Assembly: GCA_038400315.1 (NCBI GenBank)
Contig: CP151667.1
Location: 4,661,174 to 4,725,173, forward strand
DNA: 64,000 nucleotides
Direction: 5' to 3'
Source of the DNA: Isosphaeraceae bacterium EP7
GTDB lineage: Bacteria > Planctomycetota > Planctomycetia > Isosphaerales > Isosphaeraceae
The notes beneath the pieces were generated by a model. That model was not told the DNA's origin, did not search any database, and saw only the letters and a program-made list of their open reading frames with translations. The position numbers and the translations under genes were made by a program. Position 1 is the stretch's first letter, and the number at the start of each line of letters is the position of its first letter. Positions 52,264 to 62,811 of this stretch are shown here, in pieces.

Positions 52264-55200
52264 ATGTGGATCGTCGAGCTGGCCTTGCGTCGGCCTTATA
52301 CGTTCGTGGTCATGTCCTTGATGATTGTGGTGCTCGCCGGGGTGACGATCCTGCGGATGCCCGTCGACATCTTCCCGGAGATCGACATCCCCGTCGTGGC
52401 GGTCGTCTGGAGCTATCCGGGGGTCTCGCCCGACGAGATGGAGAAGAGGATCGTCACCGTCTGCGAGCGGGCGATGACGACGACCGTCAATGACATTGAG
52501 CACATCGAGTCGCAATCGCTCAGTGGCGTGAGCGTCGTGAAGGTCTTCTTCCAGCCGGGGGCGAAGGTCGAGGCGGGGGTGGCGCAGATCAACGCCATCA
52601 ACGCGACCATCCTCCGAGTGATGCCGCCGGGGATCACGCCTCCGCTGATCATCAGATACAGCGCGACCAATGTGCCGATCGTTCAGATCGGCGTCGGCAG
52701 CGACTCGATGTCGGAGCAACAGCTCTACGATTACGGGCAGAACTTCATCCGGACGCAGCTCGCCACGGTGCAGGGGGCCCAGGTGCCGCTGCCGCTGGGG
52801 GGCAAGCCGCGGCAGATCATGGTCGACCTCGATCCGCAGGCGCTCTACTCGCACAAAGTCTCCCCGGCGGACGTCAGCGCGGCGATCAACGCCCAGAACC
52901 TTATTCTGCCGGCGGGCTCGGCCAAGATCGGCCCCCGAGACTATCAGGTCCAGCTCAATAGCAGCCCCGAGGTGATCGACGCCCTGAACGACCTGCCGAT
53001 CAAGATGGTCAACGGCGCGGTGGTCACCATCCGGGACGTAGCCCACGTCCGCGACGGCTACGGCGTGCAGACGAATATCGTCAACACCAATGGCAAGCGG
53101 GGCAGCCTGCTCACCGTGCTGAAGGCAGGCGGGGCTTCGACCCTGGATGTTGTTCGCAGGGTGCGCGAGACCCTCCCGCGGATCATGGCGAATCTGCCCG
53201 ACGAACTCAAGACGACGCTCCTGTTCGACCAGTCCCGATTTGTCGCCGCGTCGATCGAGGGGGTGCTGCACGAAGCCCTCATCGCGGCGGGACTGACGGC
53301 CCTGATGATCCTGCTCTTCCTGGGGAGCTGGCGCAGCACCGTGATCGTGGCGGTCTCGATCCCGCTGTCCATCCTCGTTTCGATCCTGATCCTCAGCATG
53401 CTGGGGCAGACCCTCAATACGATGACGCTTGGCGGGATGGCCCTGGCGGTCGGGATCTTGGTGGATGACGCCACCGTCGAAATCGAGAACATCCACCGGA
53501 ATCTGGGGATGGGAAAGCCCTTGAAGCAGGCGATCCTGGATGGTGCGCAACAAATCGCCACGCCAGCATTCGTCTCGACGCTGGCCATCTGCATCGTCTT
53601 CCTGCCGGTCGGCTTCCTCACGGGTGCGGCCAAGTCGCTCTTCGCCCCGCTGGCCATGGCGGTGGTGTTCGCGATGCTGGCGTCGTACTTCCTCTCGCGG
53701 ACCATCATCCCGACCATGACGCACTATCTGCTCGCCAAGGAGGTCGACCTCTACCGCGAGCACGCCGAGGGGGGGCACGAGCCCGCCCGCGACGAATTCG
53801 GCGTCCCGAAGCCCGCGGCCCCCAAGGGGGACATCTTCTGGCGGGTGCACCGGGCCTTCAATCGTCAGTTCGAGAAGTTCCAGTGTGTCTATCTGTCGCT
53901 GCTGGGGTGGGCGTTGCGGCACCGGGCCGCGGTGGTCTGCTTGTTCTTCGCCTTCGTGGGCGGGACGATGACGCTGACCGGTTACCTTGGGCAGGACTTC
54001 TTCCCCGAGGTGGACGCCGGCCAGTTTCGACTCCATGTGAGGGCCCCGGCCGGGACCCGTGTGGAGGAGGCCGAGCGACTCTTTTCGCGGGTCGAGGCCG
54101 AGATCCGCAAGGTCGTCCCGGCGGACGAGATCGACCTGATCCTGGATAATATCGGGCTCCCTTCCAACGGAATCAGCCTGGCATTCGGCGACAGCAGCAC
54201 GATCAGCAACTCCGACGGCGAGATCCTCGTCGCATTGCACGAGCATCACTCGCCGACGGCCGCATACGTGGCGCGACTGCGGAAGGAACTGCCCAGGAAG
54301 TTTCCCGAGGCGGTCTTCTTCTTCCAGCCGGCGGACATCGTCGGGCAGATCCTCAACTTCGGACTCGCGGCCCCCATCGACGTGCAGGTGATGGGCAACA
54401 GACGCGACGAGAACTACGCGCTGGCCCGCAAAATCGAGGCGGCGATGCAGAAGATCCCCGGTGCCGTGGACGTCCACCTGCATCAGGTGACCGATGCACC
54501 TTCCCTGAAGTTGGAGGTCGACCGGGCCCGGGCCGAGCAGATCGGCCTGACTCAGCGGGACGTGGCCAGCAGCATGCTCGTCTCGCTCAGCTCGAGCGGC
54601 CAGAATGCCCCGAATTACTGGCTCAACCCCAAGAACGGCGTGAATTACATCGTCGCCGTGCAGACGCCGCAGTACAGGATCGACTCGGTGGAGGCGCTCA
54701 TGAACACGCCGATCATCGCCCCCGGGGCCACGGAAGGGAGGCCACAGCTCCTGGGAAACTTGACCAAGCTGGAGCGGGGGACGACGGCCTCGGTGGTCAG
54801 CCACTACAACGTCCAGCCCGTCTTCGACGTCTTGGCGGCGGTGCAGGGACGCGACCTGGGTGGGGTCGCGGCCGACTTGAACACGATCCTCGACGAGATC
54901 GGCGGCAAGCCCGACGCGAGCGGTTTGAGGCCCAAGTTGCCCAAGGGGACCACGATCAGCGTGCGGGGCCAGGTCGAGAGCATGACCTCGTCCTTTAAGG
55001 GATTGGCCGCCGGACTCGTCTTCGCGGTCCTGCTGGTCTATTTCCTGATGGTCGTGAATTTCCAGTCGTGGCTCGACCCATTCATCATCCTCTGCGCGTT
55101 GCCCGGGGCGATGGCGGGGATCATCTGGATGCTCTTCGCCACGCAGACGACCTTGAGCGTCCCGTCGCTCATGGGCGCGATCATGTGCATCGGCGTGGCC

Positions 55201-55506
55201 ACGGCCAACTCAATTTTGATGGTGACGTTCGCCAACGAGCGTCGGGCCGAGGGGGATGATGCGATCACGGCGGCTCTTGCGGCCGGGCACACAAGGCTGA
55301 GGCCAGTGTTGATGACCGCCGCGGCGATGATCATCGGGATGCTACCGATGTCCCTCGGCCTGGGCGAAGGCGGAGAGCAGAACGCTCCCCTGGGCCTGGC
55401 CGTCATCGGCGGCCTGACGGTCGCCACGGCCGCGACCCTGCTCTTTGTGCCGGTGGTTTACAGCCTGCTCCGGACCAAGGCGCCGACGATCCTGCTCGAA
55501 AACTGA
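52264..55506 (+). CDS. RND multidrug efflux permease (HAE1-type)
   Basis: 1080 residues, the full AcrB-like length. Two halves each with a TM helix bundle and a large periplasmic region: opening RRPYTFVVMSLMIVVLAGVT, porter region MPVDIFPEIDIPVVAVVWSY, then the TM4 block LAVGILVDDATVEIENIHRN with proton-relay D401/D402, and the second half from about 550. In TM10, G977-VATANSILM shows A981 where AcrB has Lys940. Functional in families lacking it, but unusual. It pumps drugs or metabolites in a tripartite complex. The permease gene comes before the adaptor, reversed from E. coli acrAB. No outer-membrane TolC-like gene is in the operon. Confidence 0.93.
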   Translation: MWIVELALRRPYTFVVMSLMIVVLAGVTILRMPVDIFPEIDIPVVAVVWSYPGVSPDEMEKRIVTVCERAMTTTVNDIEHIESQSLSGVSVVKVFFQPGAKVEAGVAQINAINATILRVMPPGITPPLIIRYSATNVPIVQIGVGSDSMSEQQLYDYGQNFIRTQLATVQGAQVPLPLGGKPRQIMVDLDPQALYSHKVSPADVSAAINAQNLILPAGSAKIGPRDYQVQLNSSPEVIDALNDLPIKMVNGAVVTIRDVAHVRDGYGVQTNIVNTNGKRGSLLTVLKAGGASTLDVVRRVRETLPRIMANLPDELKTTLLFDQSRFVAASIEGVLHEALIAAGLTALMILLFLGSWRSTVIVAVSIPLSILVSILILSMLGQTLNTMTLGGMALAVGILVDDATVEIENIHRNLGMGKPLKQAILDGAQQIATPAFVSTLAICIVFLPVGFLTGAAKSLFAPLAMAVVFAMLASYFLSRTIIPTMTHYLLAKEVDLYREHAEGGHEPARDEFGVPKPAAPKGDIFWRVHRAFNRQFEKFQCVYLSLLGWALRHRAAVVCLFFAFVGGTMTLTGYLGQDFFPEVDAGQFRLHVRAPAGTRVEEAERLFSRVEAEIRKVVPADEIDLILDNIGLPSNGISLAFGDSSTISNSDGEILVALHEHHSPTAAYVARLRKELPRKFPEAVFFFQPADIVGQILNFGLAAPIDVQVMGNRRDENYALARKIEAAMQKIPGAVDVHLHQVTDAPSLKLEVDRARAEQIGLTQRDVASSMLVSLSSSGQNAPNYWLNPKNGVNYIVAVQTPQYRIDSVEALMNTPIIAPGATEGRPQLLGNLTKLERGTTASVVSHYNVQPVFDVLAAVQGRDLGGVAADLNTILDEIGGKPDASGLRPKLPKGTTISVRGQVESMTSSFKGLAAGLVFAVLLVYFLMVVNFQSWLDPFIILCALPGAMAGIIWMLFATQTTLSVPSLMGAIMCIGVATANSILMVTFANERRAEGDDAITAALAAGHTRLRPVLMTAAAMIIGMLPMSLGLGEGGEQNAPLGLAVIGGLTVATAATLLFVPVVYSLLRTKAPTILLEN

Positions 55507-55543
55507 GGCAGAACGAACCATCCACCCATCGGGATTCCTAGTA

Positions 55544-56845
55544 ATGACAACGGCAGTGCAAGAGCCGAAGACTCATGCGACGAGACAGATCATGCCGCCC
55601 CCTTCGAGGGGCTGGCGGGGCCTGCTCCAATTCCTGTTCGTCCTGATCGCGATCGGGGCCGCGATCGGCGGGTTGCTGGCGGCGGGGATCTTCCCCAGGA
55701 TCCGGCAGGAGGCAGAGCTTCACGCCGGATCGGTCGAGGTCGCGACCTCATTGCCGCGAGTTCGCGCCGTCCAGCCGAAACGCGTCACCGGAACGTCCGA
55801 GATGATCCTGCCGGGCGATGTGACCGCCTTCAGCGAGACGAGCCTGTTCGCCAGGACCAACGGCTACCTGAGACGCTACCTCGTCGACATCGGCGACAAT
55901 GTGAAGGCCGGCCAATTGCTCGCCGAGATCGAAACTCCCGAGCTCGACCAGGAGTTGCTGGTGGCCAAGGCGACCGTCGACCAGTTCGACGCGGAGCGAC
56001 TGCTGGCCTCGGCGAAGGAAGACCTCGCCCGCGTCTCCCGGAATCGCAACCTGAGCCTGTTCAATCGCAACGCCGCGACCCGCCAAGAGGTCGACGATGG
56101 CGACGCCGCGCTCAAGGTCGCCGAGGCCGCTGTGAAGGCCGCCGACGCCGCGGCCGACGCGAAGCGAGCTGCCGTCAACCGATTGGAAAGCCTCCAATCC
56201 TTCCAGAAGATCCTCGCCCCATTCGACGGAGTGGTCACGGCAAGGAACGTGAATCAGGGCGACCTGATCGACCAGAACGGTGCGACGGGAGGGCGTGAGC
56301 TGTTCAAGCTGGTCAACGTCGACACCTTACGCATCTTCGTCTATGTGCCGCAGCTCGAAGCCCCCGAGATCCACAACGGCCAGGAAGCCCAGCTCCTGGT
56401 CCGCGAGTTTCCCGATCGAGCCTTCGTGGGCAAGGTGGTCCGGACCGCCGGAGCCATCGACCCTGCATCTCGCACATTGCTGACCGAGGTGCAGATCGAT
56501 AACGGCAACAAGCTTCTCTACGCGGGGATGTACGTCAAGGTCCGGTTCCAGCTCAAGCGTGCCAGGCAACCCCTGACCGTGCCGGCGACCGTGCTGAGCG
56601 TCAACGCGGACGGGACACGCGTCGCGTCGGTCGGCAATGACGGAGAGATCCATTACTTGAAGATTGAACTCGGGCGTGACATGGGGCAGGACGTTGAAGT
56701 CCTCTCGGGCCTTGTCGGCGACGAGTCTTTGATCCTCAACCCGATCGAGTCTCTGAGCGAAGGCCGGAAGGTCGAGATCATCGCGGCCGTTTCCGCGACC
56801 GCCGAGCCCTCGCCCGCGAAGCCAGCCGCACCCAAGGTTCACTGA
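55544..56845 (+). CDS. RND efflux periplasmic adaptor (HlyD/AcrA-type)
   Basis: 433 residues from ATG at 55544; an in-frame extension to 55445 overlaps the permease gene and is rejected. N-terminal membrane anchor (LLQFLFVLIAIGAAIGGLLA), no lipobox. Adaptor order: TSLFARTNGYLRRYLVDIGD lipoyl half, a coiled-coil of heptads (about 145-225; VDQFDAERLLASAKEDLARV), second lipoyl half SFQKILAPFDGVVTARNVNQ, beta-barrel with VYVPQLEAPEIHNGQ, and a membrane-proximal domain. It links the permease to an outer-membrane channel. The start is 37 bases after the permease stop, so this is one operon. A terminator follows. Confidence 0.93.
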   Translation: MTTAVQEPKTHATRQIMPPPSRGWRGLLQFLFVLIAIGAAIGGLLAAGIFPRIRQEAELHAGSVEVATSLPRVRAVQPKRVTGTSEMILPGDVTAFSETSLFARTNGYLRRYLVDIGDNVKAGQLLAEIETPELDQELLVAKATVDQFDAERLLASAKEDLARVSRNRNLSLFNRNAATRQEVDDGDAALKVAEAAVKAADAAADAKRAAVNRLESLQSFQKILAPFDGVVTARNVNQGDLIDQNGATGGRELFKLVNVDTLRIFVYVPQLEAPEIHNGQEAQLLVREFPDRAFVGKVVRTAGAIDPASRTLLTEVQIDNGNKLLYAGMYVKVRFQLKRARQPLTVPATVLSVNADGTRVASVGNDGEIHYLKIELGRDMGQDVEVLSGLVGDESLILNPIESLSEGRKVEIIAAVSATAEPSPAKPAAPKVH

Positions 56846-56858
56846 GCCCATCAACGCG

Positions 56859-56909
56859 AGACGCCCGCTCGTCCCCGAGAGATTGATCCTCGGGGATGAG
56901 CGGGCGTCT
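56859..56909. terminator. Long hairpin ending the efflux operon
   Basis: A 21-bp stem (left arm 56859-56879, AGACGCCCGCTCGTCCCCGA onward; right arm 56889-56909) with one G-T wobble and a 9-base loop. Sits between converging genes; no long T tract. Confidence 0.8.
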
Positions 56910-56932
56910 GCGGCGTCTCGGGCTCGATCGGT

Positions 56933-57760
56933 TTACTTGCGGGCGGGCTTGGGGTCGAGGTTCTTCGCGAGGTCTTCCTTGGAGACTTCGGTCTCGACGC
57001 CGCCGGCCGGGATGTCGACCTTGGCCGTCCAGAGGATGCCGTTGAGGACGAGCTTGCGGAAGTCGGCGTTGCCCCAGTTGGTGTGATTATGGCCACCGGT
57101 GAAGCCGAAGGCGCGGCCCCCGTTTTCACGCTCGACGGCCCAGCCGAGGGTTTCGTTGTTCGACGAGCCCTTGGGCAGGATGCCGGTCAGGACCGGGGTG
57201 ACTCGCTTGTCGTTGTCCCGGAAGCGGATCTTGTAATACCACTCGTCGTTGGCCTGGAACGGCTTAACGCCGCTGCTGATCGGATGGCTAGCGGCCGGGG
57301 TGACTGTGATGTCGTTGTGAGGGTTGGTCGAGTAGCCGGTCTCGTAGTAGCCGCCGAGCCAGTCGAGAATGGGTGTGGCGTGCTCCTTGGGGAACTCGAC
57401 GGCGTAGTGCAGGCAGACGAGGCCGACACCCTTGTCGATCTGCTTGCGCAGAACTTCGAGGTGGTTCGACTGGATGACCGGGTGGCCGCCGCCTCCGTCC
57501 ATGAAGAAGACGATCGATTTGGCCCCGTCGAAGACCGACTCATCGGCCGGCCATCCCCCCTTGACGACGACGGGATCGACGCCGTGCACCTGCTTCAGGC
57601 ACTTCTCCAGCAAGAGGATGCCGGCGTTGAACTCATGCTCGCCTGGCCCGTGGCTGGGCTTGCCGGCGACGAGGACGATCTTGGCGTCGGCGGCGAAGGC
57701 AGGCGCGGACGCCGCCAGCGTGCCAAAGGCGAGCGCGAACAGTCCGAGCGTCTTTTTCAT
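56933..57760 (-). CDS. Secreted ThuA-domain protein
   Basis: 275 residues with a signal peptide (TLGLFALAFGTLAASAPAFAA). The ThuA fold (class I glutamine amidotransferase-like) is seen in VLVAGKPSHGPGEHEFNAG, SIVFFMDGGGGHPVIQ, GVGLVCLHYAVEF and AFGFTGGHNHTNWGN near the end. The active-site Cys of amidotransferases sits at the CLHYAV position, as in ThuA proteins; catalysis by this Cys is not proven for the family. ThuA proteins occur with Gfo/Idh dehydrogenases in trehalose/disaccharide use through 3-keto sugars. Here the gene follows exactly such a dehydrogenase, 127 bases downstream. Confidence 0.92.
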   Translation of the reverse strand: MKKTLGLFALAFGTLAASAPAFAADAKIVLVAGKPSHGPGEHEFNAGILLLEKCLKQVHGVDPVVVKGGWPADESVFDGAKSIVFFMDGGGGHPVIQSNHLEVLRKQIDKGVGLVCLHYAVEFPKEHATPILDWLGGYYETGYSTNPHNDITVTPAASHPISSGVKPFQANDEWYYKIRFRDNDKRVTPVLTGILPKGSSNNETLGWAVERENGGRAFGFTGGHNHTNWGNADFRKLVLNGILWTAKVDIPAGGVETEVSKEDLAKNLDPKPARK

Positions 57761-57887
57761 CGATGCGGGCCTCGCGTGGGGTTGAGTGAATCCGAGTCGT
57801 CGATGGATGCAGGGCCCGTAGACGCGAAGGGCCCGCCCCGCGCCCTTGTGTGGGCGAGGCGGGCCCCGGCGTCGGGCATGGCTTCGT

Positions 57888-59174
<1,287 letters not shown>

Positions 59175-59277
59175 GGCATGGGTCTCCGGGAGAGAGTCGG
59201 GGCGCGTGCCGACGCGCCCCGGTCGCGGACTTTCGAGGTTGAGTCAGGAGGCCTCGTCAGCCGTGCGGGAATGGAGC

Positions 59278-60312
59278 TTACTTGCTGCCCTTGCCCTTGA
59301 CGACCAGCGACTTCACCCCGCGGAGATTTTCCTGCTCGTCCAGCGGCCGGACGAGGCGGAAGCCGCAGAATGTGGCGTCGGTGTGCCACCAGATGCTCTG
59401 GGGTCGCTGGGGGTCCTGCACGCTCCACTCGAGGTCTGAGCCCCGGCGGGCGGCCGAGCGGAGGCGGTCGGAATCATCGTCCCACGACCCGCCGCGGGCG
59501 ACGTAGGAATATTCCTTGGGCGTGGGGAAATTCACGGGGCCTGGCGCGGTCGCCGCGGCCGTCCCGTAGAACTTGGGGTCGTAATGGTCGATGCACCACT
59601 CCGCGACATTCCCGTGCATGTCGTGCAGGCCCCAGGGGTTGGGCTTCTTCTTGCCGACCTGCTGCGGCTTCTCGGTGTTCTCGACGAACCAGGCGTACTC
59701 GTCGATGTCGGCGGGGTCGTCGCCGAAGGAATAGGCCGTCTTGGTGCCGGCGCGACAAGCATATTCCCACTCGGCTTCGGTGGGCAGGCGATAGGTCTTG
59801 CCCGTCTTGGCCGAGAGCCATCGGGTGTATTCCATCGCGGCGTGGTGGGTCATACAGATGACCGGCTGATTCCTGCGTCCGTAGCCGAAGGTCATGTCGG
59901 CGTAGGGCGGGGTCGGCCGGGTGACGGCGTCGCCGGCCTTCTCGGAGTCAACCTGAGCCTTCAGGTCGATCTTCTCGCGCGACTTCCGCTTGAGGTCCAT
60001 TGCGGCGGCGAACTCGTCGAATTCGTCCCAGGTGACCTCGACCCTGCCCATCCAGAACGGGGCGATCTTGACGTCGTGGACAGGCCCTTCGTCGTCGGAT
60101 CGCTTGGCCTCGGTGTCGGGGCTGCCCATCGAGTACGTTCCCCCCGGGATGGGGAGCATCTGGAAGGAGAGGGCCGTGCCGGGGATGGTCTCGGTGTAGG
60201 GTTTCTGATCGCCCGCAGGTGGGGCGGCTTCCTGGGCGCCGGCGACGGACGCGACGCCGATCGCGGACGAGGCGAAGACCGCGAACAGACGACGCAGCGG
60301 GATGGGGGACAC
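59278..60312 (-). CDS. Formylglycine-generating-enzyme-fold protein lacking catalytic Cys
   Basis: 344 residues from GTG at 60312 (GGAG 10 bases upstream). The ATG at 60417 would overlap the divergent ApbE gene's start and adds an Arg-rich stretch. Signal peptide LFAVFASSAIGVASVAGAQE. The SUMF1 fold is clear: LPIPGGTYSMGSPDTEAKRS, DEGPVHDVKIAPFWMGRVEV, QPVICMTHHAAMEYTRWLSA, YRLPTEAEWEYACRAGT, NPWGLHDMHGNVAEWCID and GGSWDDDSDRLRSAARR. Where active FGEs have the two Cys (LCHxSYC region), this has DDDSD (278-282). So it is not expected to oxidise sulfatase Cys. Perhaps binding or scaffold. Same strand as Gfo/Idh, 103 bases upstream. Confidence 0.9.
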   Translation of the reverse strand: MSPIPLRRLFAVFASSAIGVASVAGAQEAAPPAGDQKPYTETIPGTALSFQMLPIPGGTYSMGSPDTEAKRSDDEGPVHDVKIAPFWMGRVEVTWDEFDEFAAAMDLKRKSREKIDLKAQVDSEKAGDAVTRPTPPYADMTFGYGRRNQPVICMTHHAAMEYTRWLSAKTGKTYRLPTEAEWEYACRAGTKTAYSFGDDPADIDEYAWFVENTEKPQQVGKKKPNPWGLHDMHGNVAEWCIDHYDPKFYGTAAATAPGPVNFPTPKEYSYVARGGSWDDDSDRLRSAARRGSDLEWSVQDPQRPQSIWWHTDATFCGFRLVRPLDEQENLRGVKSLVVKGKGSK

Positions 60313-60380
60313 CTGTGGTAAGCTCCGGATTCTGGGACGCGAACGAGACGCATGGCCTCGATTTGGGAGAATCAACGCCG

Positions 60381-61478
60381 ATGATCGGGCGGAATCGAGC
60401 CGCGTATGCGGCGGCAATCGCGGCGGGTTTGCTGCTGCTGGGCTGGGCTGCGTCTACGGCCATCGCCCGCGGAGGGCTTATCCGTTTCGAGTTCGTCGAG
60501 ACGCACATGGGAAGCCCGTTCCACCTCGTTTTATACACCGAAGACGAGGCATCCGCCAGAAGCAGCTCGGCGAAGGCGTTTGCCCGGATCGCCGAGCTGG
60601 ACCTGGCCCTCTCCGACTACAACCCCGAGAGCGAGCTGATGCGGCTCTGCGGCCGGGCCGGAGGCGGCCCCGTGTCCGTCTCCGCCGACCTGTTCGACGT
60701 GCTTCGGCGATCCCTGGTGTTCGCGGAGTGTTCCGATGGCGCCTTCGACCCGACGGTTGCTCCCGTCGTCCGGCTCTGGAGGCGTGCACGCCGCGAACGC
60801 AAGATGCCCGATCCGGCCAGGTTGGCCGAAGCTCGCGCCCTGGTGGGCTGGCGGGACGTCGTGCTCGACGCCAAGGCACGCACCGTGACCCTGCGCAAGC
60901 CGGGGATGAAGCTCGACTTGGGGGGCATCGCCAAGGGCCTCGCCTCGCAGGCGGCCGTCGATGTCCTGCGTCGCGAAGGGGTTCCGATCGCGCTGTGCGC
61001 GGGCTCGGGCGACATCGTCGTGGGCGACGCCCCGCCGGGCAAGGCGGGCTGGGACATCGGGCTCTCGCCGCTGGAGGGGGATCCCACGCACCCGAGCCAT
61101 CGGGTTGTACTGAAAAATGCGGCCGTCTCATCGTCGGGAGACGCCGAGCAGTTTGTCGTGATCGACGGGCGGCGCTACTCTCACATCGTCGACCCGAGGA
61201 CCGGGCTGGGGGTCGTCGACCGCTGCGGAGTGACGGTCGTCGCGGGCGATGGGGCCACGGCCGACGGGCTCGACACGGCGATCTTCGTGATGGGCCCCGA
61301 ACGCGGGCTCGCCCTGGCCGAGGAAATGACCGGGGCGGGTGCCCTGGTCGTTCGTGCGACGCCGGACGGGCGGAAAATCTGGCAATCGTCCCGATTCGAC
61401 GCCCTGGCGCCTCCGTCTTCCGACCGGGAGAAGCGGCCTTCGGATGCAAATCGGGCGGGACCTCAGGATTTACGTTGA
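60381..61478 (+). CDS. apbE: ApbE-family FAD:protein FMN transferase
   Basis: 365 residues from ATG at 60381, with GGGAGA about 10 bases upstream. N-terminal signal-anchor (YAAAIAAGLLLLGWAASTAI). Family blocks: FVETHMGSPFHLVLYTEDEA, LALSDYNPESELMRLC, DGAFDPTVAPVVRLW, KLDLGGIAKGLASQAAVDVL (about 175-194), YSHIVDPRTGLG (about 265-276), and a late TADGLDTAIFVMGPE. ApbE attaches FMN to Thr in membrane proteins such as NqrB/RnfD in a Mg-dependent reaction. No flavin-receiving subunit gene is in the window. It is divergent from the FGE-fold gene with 68 bases between starts. Confidence 0.93.
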   Translation: MIGRNRAAYAAAIAAGLLLLGWAASTAIARGGLIRFEFVETHMGSPFHLVLYTEDEASARSSSAKAFARIAELDLALSDYNPESELMRLCGRAGGGPVSVSADLFDVLRRSLVFAECSDGAFDPTVAPVVRLWRRARRERKMPDPARLAEARALVGWRDVVLDAKARTVTLRKPGMKLDLGGIAKGLASQAAVDVLRREGVPIALCAGSGDIVVGDAPPGKAGWDIGLSPLEGDPTHPSHRVVLKNAAVSSSGDAEQFVVIDGRRYSHIVDPRTGLGVVDRCGVTVVAGDGATADGLDTAIFVMGPERGLALAEEMTGAGALVVRATPDGRKIWQSSRFDALAPPSSDREKRPSDANRAGPQDLR

Positions 61479-61583
61479 AGAGGATGTTGTCTCAACCCGC
61501 CATATCACCTTAGAATCGGCGATTCCGGGGGGAGGCTCCGGGTTCCCCGATTCCGCCCCGGCCACGGAAAGGATGTCGCACAG

Positions 61584-62585
61584 ATGCGTTGGGTGATCTC
61601 GGTGACAGCCGCGGCCATGGGGATGCTCGCCTGTTGGTGCCCCGCCGCGCACGCGGATGAGGCCGACGTGATCGAGCTGAAGGACGGTCATCAGATCGTC
61701 GGCGACGTGGTGTCCGAAAAGTCGGGCACGATCTATATCGACATCGGCTTCGACGTCGTCCGGATACCTCGCGAGAGCATTGTCTCCCGTCGAAAGGCCG
61801 ACGAGAAGCCGACGACGATTCAGGCTACCGCCCGCGAAGCCCAGGATGAGACCGACTCAACCGGGTTCTTCTCGACGGGCAAGCCCAAGCCGGCCAATGT
61901 CAAGGACCTGGTCCATACCTTCGGCGAGGCGGTCATCTCGATCGAGACCCCGTCGGGCAAAGGTTCGGGCTTCATTCTCAATCGCGACGGCTACGCGGTG
62001 ACCAATGCCCATGTCATCGAAGGGGAAACCCGGGTTTCGGTGGTCCTGTACCAGAACGTCCCCGGCGGCCTGGCCCGGCGGCGGATCGAGAACGTCGAGA
62101 TTGCCGCGATCAACCCCTTCGTCGACCTGGCGCTCCTAAAGCTCCCGCCGCAGAAAGACTTGAAACTTGGCCACGTCGTGCTAGGTAACCTCGATGATCT
62201 GAACGCGGGCGACGGCGTCTTCGCCGTGGGCAATCCGCTCGGGCTGGAACGCAGCGTCTCTCAGGGGATCCTCAGCACCCGCAATCGCAACTTCGAAGGC
62301 AAGATCTACCTCCAGACCGACGCCGCGATCAACCCGGGCAACTCCGGCGGTCCGCTGTTCAATCTCAAGGGGGAGGTCGTCGGCGTGACCAACATGAAGG
62401 CCACGCAGGGCGACAATCTCGGCTTCGCGATCCCGATCAGCTACGTGAAAGACTTCCTGCGCAACCGTGAAGCGTTCTCCTACGACAAAGACAATCCCAA
62501 CACGGGCTATCGCTATCTGGATCCCCCGCGTCGGATGCGCCGGGGGATGCCGGATTCGTCCGAAGAGAAGCCCAAGGCGGGATGA
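61584..62585 (+). CDS. Secreted trypsin-like serine protease (HtrA-type, no PDZ)
   Basis: 333 residues. ATG at 61584 has GGAAAGGA upstream. Signal peptide to about residue 24. Residues 28-68 (VIELKDGHQIVGDVVSEKSG then FDVVRIPRESIV) form a small beta unit. The protease domain (about 108-295) has H143 in TNAHVIEG, D181 in FVDLALLKLP, and S254 in INPGNSGGPLFN: an intact HtrA-type triad with the GNSGGPL block. No PDZ domain follows; the tail is short and basic/proline-rich. It lies 105 bases after apbE on the same strand. Periplasmic quality control is possible but unproven. Confidence 0.93.
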   Translation: MRWVISVTAAAMGMLACWCPAAHADEADVIELKDGHQIVGDVVSEKSGTIYIDIGFDVVRIPRESIVSRRKADEKPTTIQATAREAQDETDSTGFFSTGKPKPANVKDLVHTFGEAVISIETPSGKGSGFILNRDGYAVTNAHVIEGETRVSVVLYQNVPGGLARRRIENVEIAAINPFVDLALLKLPPQKDLKLGHVVLGNLDDLNAGDGVFAVGNPLGLERSVSQGILSTRNRNFEGKIYLQTDAAINPGNSGGPLFNLKGEVVGVTNMKATQGDNLGFAIPISYVKDFLRNREAFSYDKDNPNTGYRYLDPPRRMRRGMPDSSEEKPKAG

Positions 62586-62811
62586 CCCGCCCAGGGTCAC
62601 TGACCGACGATCCGCGACGAGATTTGCCCGAGGGTGCGGCCCCGGTGTGGTTCGCTCGGAGCGGCCCACCGAACAGGACCGGCCCGAATTTTCTCGCGGT
62701 AGCCCCGCTGGCCATCGCGCCTGCGGCGGCCGAGGTGAGCGTTCAGGCAGGGACGGCCCCGGCCCGAGATCGACCTTGATCCGGCTTTGAGACCTCAGGA
62801 GTTCCAGGACC

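Noticed and set aside
52201-54804. 867-residue open frame on the minus strand
   Set aside because: It lies antisense to the RND permease, which has all family motifs. The minus reading is Arg/His/Asp-rich with no domain; it is an artefact of GC-rich codon use.
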